Positions 1-4,897 of a DNA stretch of 8,183 nt are shown here, piece by piece. Made by a program: the position numbers and the translations under genes. The notes below the pieces were generated by a model. That model saw only the letters and a program-made list of their open reading frames with translations. It did not search any database and was not told the origin of the DNA. The stretch spans positions 1 through 8,183 of the forward strand of contig DCXX01000086.1 in assembly GCA_002329125.1 (NCBI GenBank), read 5' to 3'. Positions within the stretch are counted from its first letter, which is position 1, and every line of letters starts with the position of its first letter. Source of the stretch: Fidelibacterota bacterium UBA2125 (GTDB lineage Bacteria > Fidelibacterota > Marinisomatia > Marinisomatales > S15-B10).

Positions 1-85
1 ATGTCGCGGCAATAGGGCGCAAATCACGACTGGAGAAGTTTACACCACATATCAATCGAACGAAACAATTTTAATTAACAGATAA
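1..85 (+). CDS. Possible 3' tail of an upstream gene, cut by the window edge (frame uncertain)
   Basis: Two plus-strand frames stay open from the left edge. One ends at the TAA at 83-85 (tail reading ...QITTGEVYTTYQSNETILINR). The other ends at the TAA at 72-74 (tail ...RKSRLEKFTPHINRTKQF). All minus frames and the third plus frame are stopped within the first 85 bases. A weak terminator-like hairpin follows at 97-120, which fits the end of a transcription unit. The family cannot be recognised from about 25 residues, and I cannot say which of the two frames is real. Confidence 0.25.
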   Translation, partial: CRGNRAQITTGEVYTTYQSNETILINR

Positions 86-96
86 AATACTTTGGA

Positions 97-120
97 TAGG
101 CCCATTTTAGGCTTAGTTTT
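97..120 (+). terminator. Weak intrinsic-terminator-like hairpin
   Basis: The arms 97-102 (TAGGCC) and 110-115 (GGCTTA) pair over 6 bp with one G-U, leaving a 7-base loop. Four T follow at 117-120. It lies 12 bases after the stop at 83-85. The stem is short and the T tract minimal, so this is a candidate only. Confidence 0.3.
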
Positions 121-136
121 ACCATTCGAGGGAGAC

Positions 137-316
137 TTAGGAAGGTCCCCGACGATTTTTTGACATAAGTGTTTTCGATCTTGCCAGTAAGGCATCGATT
201 TCCTGAAAAAAGAGTTCTTTTTTCCCTTCCTTTAATTCCTCCCTAAACGCCCGCTGGTGTGGGCAGTAAAGAAAAAGTGAAGTACAACGAGGCAGCCGCT
301 TGCGGAATCGGCACAT
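137..316 (-). CDS. Uncertain small ORF, 59 aa, cysteine-containing
   Basis: This ORF runs from an ATG (minus strand, 316-314) to a TAA (139-137). The N-terminal third is basic and holds three cysteines (residues 2, 11 and 18), the last in a CPH triplet at 18-20. The rest is charged and looks helical (REELKEGKKELFFQEIDALL). Five bases upstream of the ATG is AAGAG, a weak ribosome-binding candidate. It is divergent from the ribonuclease gene, and its first 30 or so bases lie close to that gene's leader hairpin. I do not recognise a family. It could be a small conserved protein or chance coding over a structured leader. Codons for the KKELFF stretch coincide with the inverted repeat at 205-224, which would be a side effect if the gene is real. 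Confidence 0.22.
   Translation of the reverse strand: MCRFRKRLPRCTSLFLYCPHQRAFREELKEGKKELFFQEIDALLARSKTLMSKNRRGPS
205..224. repeat. A/T-rich inverted repeat, 9-bp arms
   Basis: GAAAAAAGA at 205-213 and TCTTTTTTC at 216-224 are perfect reverse complements separated by GT. As RNA it would form an 8-bp stem with a 4-base loop. It is nearly symmetric, with runs of six A and six T, so it could end transcription weakly in either direction. It may also be only the codons of the minus-strand ORF that spans it. Confidence 0.35.
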
Positions 317-344
317 ACACTCTTGGTACGTTCACGGTAAACGA

Positions 345-382
345 CTGACAGGGAAAGGCCGGGCATACCCGGTTCCAGTCAG
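345..382 (+). promoter_or_regulatory. Long hairpin in the 5' leader of the ribonuclease gene
   Basis: Three nested helices are visible. CTGAC (345-349) pairs with GTCAG (378-382), GGAA (352-355) pairs with TTCC (373-376), and CCGGG (359-363) pairs with CCCGG (368-372) around a CATA loop. That makes 14 base pairs, all Watson-Crick, interrupted by a 2x1 internal loop and an AGG bulge. It ends 13 bases before the Shine-Dalgarno of the RNase E/G gene. No T tract follows, so it is not an intrinsic terminator. E. coli rne is known to be feedback-regulated through hairpins in its 5' UTR, so a similar role here is reasonable but inferred. Confidence 0.55.
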
Positions 383-395
383 CATATTAGCATAA

Positions 396-401
396 AGGGA
401 G
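396..401 (+). promoter_or_regulatory. Ribosome-binding site of the ribonuclease gene
   Basis: AGGGAG lies 6 bases before the ATG at 408. It is a clear Shine-Dalgarno and fixes the start. Confidence 0.7.
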
Positions 402-407
402 TACCTG

Positions 408-1940
408 ATGCGAAAAGAAATATTTGTCAGTGAAACGGCAACTGAAAGGCGCATTGCCGTCCAAGAGAATAGTAATCTGGTTGAGTTCTATGTGGAAAAA
501 CCGGGTGAAATGGGCATGGTCGGTAATATCTATAAAGGTAAGGTGGAAAACGTTCTACCAGGAATGCAGGCAGCTTTTGTAGACATTGGATATGATATTA
601 ACGCTTTCCTACCCTTCTCAGAGATTAAAAATCCGGAATACCTGAAAGAGGCTTCTACCTCTGAGGAAGAAGACGACAATAGTAAGAGAAACGGAAAATC
701 GTCAACCTTGAAAGAAATTGATGTGGAACTTGAGAAAGATCAGGAGATTCTTGTCCAGGTTATTAAGGAGCCTTTTTCAGGAAAGGGACCCCGTGTTACT
801 ACAAATCTTTCCATACCAGGCCATCTCGTTGTCCTTGTTCCTAATGCTAATTTTATCGGTATCTCGAAAAAAATCTGGGACAAGTACGAAAAAAGACGCA
901 TTAGAAAATTTATTCGGGAATTCTTGCCCGATGATGTCGGTATTATCGTTCGGACCGAAGCTGAAGGGAAAAGCGATACAATAGTAAAGAAAGATTTTAA
1001 AATCCTTCTCAAACAGTGGCGGTCTTTGGCCAAGAAAGCAGACAACTCGGATGCTCCAACCAATATCTTTGAAGATATGAAAACAGTTTCAACAGTTATT
1101 CGGAATATTCTTGGAGATGATGTAAGCAAGTTCACAATAGACTCCAGAAAATTGCACCGCCAAACACACAACTATATGCAGAACGTTGCACCAGATATGA
1201 TTTCGCGTCTGGAATTATATCGCGGAAAAACTCCTCTGTTCACGCATTATAAAATTGACGATCAGATAGCAAAGTCCACAAGACGTCATGTCTGGTTGAA
1301 AAGTGGTGCCTATATCATTATCGAACACTCCGAAGCAATGGTTGTTATCGATGTAAACAGCGGTCGGTTTGTAGGTAAAGGCAAACACGAAGCCAACTCT
1401 TTCAAGATCAATATTGAGGCAGCAAAAGCCGTAGCGGAGCAGTTGAGGCTCCGGGATATCGGTGGGTTGATCGTTATCGATTTCATCGATATGCAGGAAG
1501 AGGCTAACAAGAAGAAGGTTTACAACGAACTGAGGAAAGAATTGAGAAAAGATCGGGCAAAGGTGGCGGTCTCTCCTATTAGCGAATTTGGTCTGCTTGA
1601 GATGACAAGACAGCGCATACGCCTTTCTCTTAGAGATTCACTCAGTGAAAACTGCCCCACCTGTAATGGAAGCGGCCGGGTATTATCAAAGGATTCGGTC
1701 ATCAGTGAGATTGACAGCTGGATAAGGAATTTCAAGCAGAAGAAAAAAGACCTTCGCCTTACGCTCAAACTACACCCTGAAATGGCGGAGTATCTGGAAG
1801 AATCTAAAAAAAATATCATGCGAAAATTCATGTGGAAGAATTTTGTTCACATTAATGTAGATACGGATGAGACGCTAGGCCCCAGTGAATTCCGCTTCTT
1901 CTCAAGAAAAAATGGAGCGGAATTGAAACTGGAAGTATAA
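408..1940 (+). CDS. rng: Ribonuclease E/G family endoribonuclease (RNase G-like)
   Basis: This is a cytoplasmic endoribonuclease that cuts single-stranded AU-rich RNA and takes part in rRNA maturation and mRNA decay. The 510 aa are close to E. coli RNase G (about 490) and lack the long scaffold tail of RNase E. An S1-type RNA-binding region spans about residues 36-130 (NIYKGKVENVLPGMQAAFVDIG). It is interrupted by a charged low-complexity insert at about 81-102. The DNase I-like catalytic core follows, with the metal-binding aspartates in VVIDVNSG (D315) and VIDFIDM (D358). The Zn-link motif CPTC (C416, C419) joins the dimer. The segment TRQRIRLSL precedes it, as in the family. The start is fixed by AGGGAG 6 bases upstream. 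The gene sits before rplU and rpmA with a 59-base gap and may share their transcript. The family is certain. The choice of rng over rne rests on length. Confidence 0.93.
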   Translation: MRKEIFVSETATERRIAVQENSNLVEFYVEKPGEMGMVGNIYKGKVENVLPGMQAAFVDIGYDINAFLPFSEIKNPEYLKEASTSEEEDDNSKRNGKSSTLKEIDVELEKDQEILVQVIKEPFSGKGPRVTTNLSIPGHLVVLVPNANFIGISKKIWDKYEKRRIRKFIREFLPDDVGIIVRTEAEGKSDTIVKKDFKILLKQWRSLAKKADNSDAPTNIFEDMKTVSTVIRNILGDDVSKFTIDSRKLHRQTHNYMQNVAPDMISRLELYRGKTPLFTHYKIDDQIAKSTRRHVWLKSGAYIIIEHSEAMVVIDVNSGRFVGKGKHEANSFKINIEAAKAVAEQLRLRDIGGLIVIDFIDMQEEANKKKVYNELRKELRKDRAKVAVSPISEFGLLEMTRQRIRLSLRDSLSENCPTCNGSGRVLSKDSVISEIDSWIRNFKQKKKDLRLTLKLHPEMAEYLEESKKNIMRKFMWKNFVHINVDTDETLGPSEFRFFSRKNGAELKLEV

Positions 1941-1999
1941 CTTGACTCGTCTGGAGGGAGCGGAATAACTTTCTGGATTGAAAAACGTGAGTAATAGCC

Positions 2000-2368
2000 A
2001 TGTATGTTATCGTAAATATATCAGGTAAACAGTTCCGGGCTGAGAAAGGCCAGGAATTAAAGGTGCCTCATCAAAAAGAAGAGGCCGGCAAAAAAGTCTC
2101 TTTTGATCATGTGTTGCTGGTCGAGAACAGCAAGGGGATCAGTGTGGGAAAACCGACCGTCTCCGGATCAAAAGTGGAAGCGACTATTCTGGAGCACGGC
2201 CGGGATAAAAAAGTTCCCGTCTTCAAGAAGAAACGCCGAAAGGGATACAAAGTAAAAAATACGCACCGCCAGGAATTTACACTAATTCGGGTGGACGATA
2301 TCAAAATCAAAACTTCAAAGAAAAAAACTGCTAAAAAGAAAACTGAAAACGAGGTAAAAGGAGACTAG
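2000..2368 (+). CDS. rplU: 50S ribosomal protein L21
   Basis: L21 binds 23S rRNA in the large ribosomal subunit. The start MYVIVNISGKQF matches the family's conserved N-terminus, and the hallmark KKRRKGYKVKNTHRQEFTLIRV is at about residues 76-97. At 122 aa it is longer than the roughly 103 aa E. coli protein. The extra part is a lysine-rich tail from about residue 103 (KTSKKKTAKKKTENEVKGD). The ATG at 2000 has only a weak ribosome site (GTGAG, 8-base spacer). A better-looking GGAGGGAG sits about 40 bases upstream, too far to serve this ATG. The gene ends 2 bases before rpmA, whose Shine-Dalgarno lies inside its last codons, so the two are co-translated. Confidence 0.97.
   Translation: MYVIVNISGKQFRAEKGQELKVPHQKEEAGKKVSFDHVLLVENSKGISVGKPTVSGSKVEATILEHGRDKKVPVFKKKRRKGYKVKNTHRQEFTLIRVDDIKIKTSKKKTAKKKTENEVKGD
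2359..2363 (+). promoter_or_regulatory. Ribosome-binding site of rpmA inside the end of rplU
   Basis: AGGAG lies 7 bases before the rpmA ATG and overlaps the last codons of rplU, suggesting coupled translation. Confidence 0.75.
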
Positions 2369-2370
2369 CA

Positions 2371-2622
2371 ATGGCCCACAAAAAAGGGATGGGAAGCACT
2401 AAGAACGGCCGGGACAGTGAGTCCAAACGTCTCGGTCTGAAGGCGTCTGACGGACAGTTTGTGAAAGCCGGTTCAATCATTGTCCGTCAACGCGGCACCA
2501 AAATTCACCCCGGTGCCAATGTTGGTATCGGTAGCGATGACACCCTGTTTGCTATAGCTGACGGCACTGTAAAATTCTCCCGCAAAGGATATAACCGTAA
2601 GGTTGCCAACGTCCTGAACTAA
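2371..2622 (+). CDS. rpmA: 50S ribosomal protein L27
   Basis: L27 sits near the peptidyl-transferase centre, where its N-terminus contacts the tRNAs. The 83 aa match the usual length. The N-terminal signature MAHKKGMGSTKNGRDSESKR is almost canonical, and the C-terminal half follows the family pattern (IIVRQRGTKIHPGANVGIG, then DDTLFAIADGTVKF). The protein starts directly with MAHKK, so there is no sign of the cleavable N-terminal extension known from Firmicutes L27. A strong AGGAG 7 bases upstream fixes the start. The gene is tightly packed between rplU (2-base gap) and mdh (9-base gap). Confidence 0.98.
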   Translation: MAHKKGMGSTKNGRDSESKRLGLKASDGQFVKAGSIIVRQRGTKIHPGANVGIGSDDTLFAIADGTVKFSRKGYNRKVANVLN

Positions 2623-2631
2623 CCCCGAATA

Positions 2632-3567
2632 GTGTCCAAGAAAAAAATCGCTCTTATAGGTGGCGGCCAGATCGGCGGCGTTCTTGCGCTGATCTGTGCC
2701 CAGAAAGAGCTTGGCGATGTAGTGATTGTTGACATCCCTGAAGTTGAGGGGATAGTGAAAGGAAAAGCGTTGGACATCATGGAGGCCCGCCCACATGACG
2801 GTTATGATTCTGACCTGTCCGGGACCAGTGATTTCAGTGGAATTGAAGGAGCTGATGTGGTTGCCATTACAGCCGGTGTTCCCCGGAAACCGGGCATGAC
2901 CCGGGAAGACCTTTTAGAGACCAACCTCAAAATTATTTCCAACGTAGCGAAAAATGTTAAGAAATATGCTCCTGACGCTTTTGTCATCGTTGTTTCCAAC
3001 CCACTGGACGCCATTGTTTACGCTTTTTACGAAGTGAGCAATTTCCCAAAGAACCGAGTAGTCGGCATGGCCGGTGCTTTGGATAATGCTCGTTTCCGGA
3101 CATTTATCGCCATGGAGACGGGTCTTTCGGTTCAGGATGTTTCCTGTATTGTCATGGGCGGTCACGGACCTACCATGGTTCCCATAACAAGGACTGCAAC
3201 TGTGGGTGGTGTTCCACTGACCGACATCCTTTCTCAAAAGGAGATCGATGCCATCGTGAAGCGGGTCCAGGAAGCAGGAACAGAACTGGTGAAACTCTAC
3301 GGAAAAGGGAGTGCTTTCTTCAGCCCCGCTGCTGCCATCACAGAGATGATTGAAGCGTACCTCAGAGATAAGAAACGGGTCATCCCTTCCGCCACTTACT
3401 GTGAAGGTGAATATGGGATCGACGGCTATTTCATCGGTGTGCCGGCGGTTATAGGTGCCGGTGGTGTTGAAAAGATTCTGGAAGTGGATCTTACTGACCA
3501 GGAAAAAGAGTTGCTTCAAAGCACGCTTGAGAAGGTAAAAGTCACTGTTTCCGAGACTGGATTATAA
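2632..3567 (+). CDS. mdh: Malate dehydrogenase (LDH-like, NAD-dependent)
   Basis: The enzyme interconverts malate and oxaloacetate with NAD in the TCA cycle, in the cytoplasm. The 311 aa are typical of the LDH-like bacterial MDH group (Chlorobium and Bacillus type). The Rossmann glycine motif is GGGQIGG (10-16), with D34 at the end of the second strand favouring NAD. GVPRKPGMTR (82-91) carries the two substrate arginines that mark malate rather than lactate specificity. SNP (122-124), D151 and R154 (ALDNARF) and catalytic H178 (GGHG) are present. One oddity is GGHGPTMVP, where most family members have GGHGDTMVP, so P180 replaces an aspartate. The start is a GTG 9 bases after rpmA with no visible Shine-Dalgarno. 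MSKKKIALIGGGQIGG aligns with the family N-terminus, so the start is sound and probably coupled to rpmA translation. Confidence 0.95.
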   Translation: MSKKKIALIGGGQIGGVLALICAQKELGDVVIVDIPEVEGIVKGKALDIMEARPHDGYDSDLSGTSDFSGIEGADVVAITAGVPRKPGMTREDLLETNLKIISNVAKNVKKYAPDAFVIVVSNPLDAIVYAFYEVSNFPKNRVVGMAGALDNARFRTFIAMETGLSVQDVSCIVMGGHGPTMVPITRTATVGGVPLTDILSQKEIDAIVKRVQEAGTELVKLYGKGSAFFSPAAAITEMIEAYLRDKKRVIPSATYCEGEYGIDGYFIGVPAVIGAGGVEKILEVDLTDQEKELLQSTLEKVKVTVSETGL

Positions 3568-3570
3568 TCA

Positions 3571-3598
3571 CCTCTCCTCTTTTCACTTTTCTCTTCTC
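3571..3598 (+). terminator. G-free pyrimidine tract after mdh, possible Rho-dependent termination region
   Basis: These 28 bases hold 12 C, 15 T, one A and no G, directly after the mdh stop. C-rich, G-poor unstructured RNA is the known character of Rho-utilisation sites. No intrinsic hairpin with a T tract is visible here. A Rho role is inference, and the tract is short for a rut site. Confidence 0.25.
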
Positions 3599-3608
3599 AG
3601 CCTAACTT

Positions 3609-3639
3609 TTACAGACCCTCTGGGAATAAGATTCTGTAA
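3609..3639 (+). promoter_or_regulatory. Dyad in the leader of the envelope gene pair
   Basis: TTACAGA (3609-3615) and TCTGTAA (3633-3639) form a perfect 7-bp inverted repeat with 17 bases between. Inside it, CCC (3616-3618) can pair with GGG (3622-3624). It ends 7 bases before the ATG at 3647, where a ribosome site would be expected but none is seen. It could be a protein-binding operator or an RNA hairpin affecting initiation. Confidence 0.4.
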
Positions 3640-3646
3640 CAATAAA

Positions 3647-4897
3647 ATGGGTTCATTACGTAAATATTTTCTTTTTTTTATGATTACTTCGCTGTTAAAC
3701 GCACAGGATCTCCGACAGCTGTCTTATAACAAGTATGAAGTAACATCCAACTACACATTTAAGGCTTCCTCCGCAGGTGAGTTGATTGTAAAGAATTTTC
3801 ACGGAGATATCACAGTCACAGGAAAATCCAACAATGCAGTGACAATTGTAAATGAAACAAACATTAAAGCGAATTCTGAAAAGCGCGCCTGGAACTTGTA
3901 CCAGGAGGCCAAGGTAACTGTGAAGCAGACAGAAGATGAAACGGGAAAAACAGTCATCATTGTGGAAGGGAAAACAGAGTGGCGCCGCCGGATTAATGAC
4001 AATTTGGTCATTACTGTCCCACAGGTTTTTTCCGTGGCTCTGGACTGCCGCGGCGGAAATATTGCACTTGCCTCTCTCCGGGGCGAGATGGATATCTCAA
4101 CTTCCGGCGGAGACATTAACCTAAGAGATCTGACGGGAAAAATAACCACTCTCACTTCAGGTGGAAATATTGAAGGGGGCAATCTCAGTGGGAGAGTTTC
4201 CGCAAGAACTTCTGGCGGGAGCCTCCAATTCAGTGATGTGAAAGGTGAATTGAATGCAACAACATCCGGGGGTGATATTGAGGCGGAAAATATTCAGGGC
4301 AGTACCTCACTGGAGACTTCGGGTGGAAATATTGATCTTTATGATCTGGTGGGGAGGGAAATCTTCGCCCGAACCAACGGAGGTGAGATTACAGCCCGTG
4401 AGCTCATCGCTGAAACAACTGTTGACCTGCATACCAGCGGTGGTGATCTTGATCTTGAGGATATTACCGGCGATCTTGAAGCTTCTACCTCCGGCGGGAA
4501 TATTGACATTATGGACGTGCGAGGAGAAACAAAAGTTTGGACATCGGGCGGTGAGATAAACGCCGAAGTAGTACACGGCGCCTTTGACGGAAGAACATCC
4601 GGCGGTGACATTTCCCTGTCAAAAATCTGGGACAGGCAGTATGAAGACCATGAGATTGATGTGAAAACATCAGGTGGGGATATTGTACTGACTTTGCCGG
4701 AAGATTTTCCTGCCAGCTTCCAACTTCGGGTCCTTTCTTCGGGTCGGAAACCTGGAGAAGTAATTCTTTCAGATTTTCCCATGGAAATTTCAGCCTCCCA
4801 GGCTGTCACTCTGGGTGAAGGGGGCATCAACGGCGGTAAGTTCAACGTTTATGTTGAGGCGTCCATGGGAACAATCAGGATCAGACGGGAAGATTAG
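3647..4897 (+). CDS. Exported beta-solenoid repeat protein (DUF4097-like, TSGG repeats)
   Basis: The 416 aa begin with a signal peptide: basic MGSLRK, a hydrophobic core YFLFFMITSLL, and likely cleavage after NAQ (residue 20). No lipobox cysteine is seen. After a less regular N-terminal part (about 21-130) come twelve turns with the motif T-S-G-G-[DNES]-[IL]. They begin at residues 134, 152, 170, 188, 206, 224, 243, 263, 281, 299, 317 and 341, mostly 18 residues apart. Within each turn the pattern is roughly TSGGDIxLxxLxGxI, as in the DUF4097 putative-adhesin family and other beta-helices. A non-repeat C-terminal cap follows from about 350. The catalytic function is unknown and no enzyme motif is visible. 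The A-rich AACAATAAAATG start has no Shine-Dalgarno. The stop codon abuts the ATG of the next gene, a barrel protein, pointing to a joint function at the envelope. Confidence 0.82.
   Translation: MGSLRKYFLFFMITSLLNAQDLRQLSYNKYEVTSNYTFKASSAGELIVKNFHGDITVTGKSNNAVTIVNETNIKANSEKRAWNLYQEAKVTVKQTEDETGKTVIIVEGKTEWRRRINDNLVITVPQVFSVALDCRGGNIALASLRGEMDISTSGGDINLRDLTGKITTLTSGGNIEGGNLSGRVSARTSGGSLQFSDVKGELNATTSGGDIEAENIQGSTSLETSGGNIDLYDLVGREIFARTNGGEITARELIAETTVDLHTSGGDLDLEDITGDLEASTSGGNIDIMDVRGETKVWTSGGEINAEVVHGAFDGRTSGGDISLSKIWDRQYEDHEIDVKTSGGDIVLTLPEDFPASFQLRVLSSGRKPGEVILSDFPMEISASQAVTLGEGGINGGKFNVYVEASMGTIRIRRED
4046..4696 (+). repeat. Tandem 54-bp coding repeats (18-residue turns)
   Basis: Twelve degenerate copies encode the TSGG(D/N/E/S)(I/L) turns. 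Nine of the eleven intervals are near 54 bases. The others are 57 or 60, and 72 before the last. The DNA copies differ at many silent sites, so this is an old protein repeat and not a recent DNA duplication. Confidence 0.85.

Larger units (their letters stand above)
86..407. other. Intergenic and leader region before the ribonuclease gene
   Basis: No long ORF lies here. The region holds the weak terminator at 97-120, a 59-codon minus-strand ORF at 137-316, an A/T-rich inverted repeat at 205-224 and a long hairpin at 345-382. A TTGACA hexamer occurs at 160-165, but nothing resembling TATAAT follows at 16-18 bases, so I do not call a promoter. Smaller palindromes are visible: GCCC/GGGC at 249-252 and 261-264, and CCGC/GCGG at 296-305. 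These could belong to a structured 5' leader. Confidence 0.5.

Noticed and set aside
160..190. TTGACA at 160-165 as a sigma-70 promoter for the ribonuclease gene
   Set aside because: No -10-like hexamer is found at 16-18 bases spacing, and the match may be chance in T-rich DNA.
277..348. GTG-started plus-strand 23-codon ORF ending at TGA 346-348
   Set aside because: It is too short, has no clear ribosome site or recognisable product, and its end falls in the leader hairpin. A leader peptide is possible but not supported.
345..390. Leader hairpin as an intrinsic terminator
   Set aside because: No T tract follows the stem; the next bases are CATATTAGCATAAAGG.
740..1171. 143-codon minus-strand ORF opposite the ribonuclease gene
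   Set aside because: The plus-strand RNase E/G frame is certain by motifs; the antisense frame has no family features.
2914..3519. 201-codon minus-strand ORF opposite mdh
   Set aside because: It lies wholly within a well-supported malate dehydrogenase gene, has no recognisable domain and no ribosome site, and is a codon-phase shadow.
4046..4696. Regular repeats as a CRISPR array or minisatellite
   Set aside because: The period is 54 bases in frame, the copies are diverged, and there is no repeat/unique-spacer alternation. It is a coding repeat.
4339..4845. 168-codon minus-strand ORF with repeated SPPDV/SPPEV motifs
   Set aside because: The proline motifs are the reverse complement of the TSGG(D/E)I codons of the real repeat protein, so the regularity is a mirror image of the plus-strand repeats.
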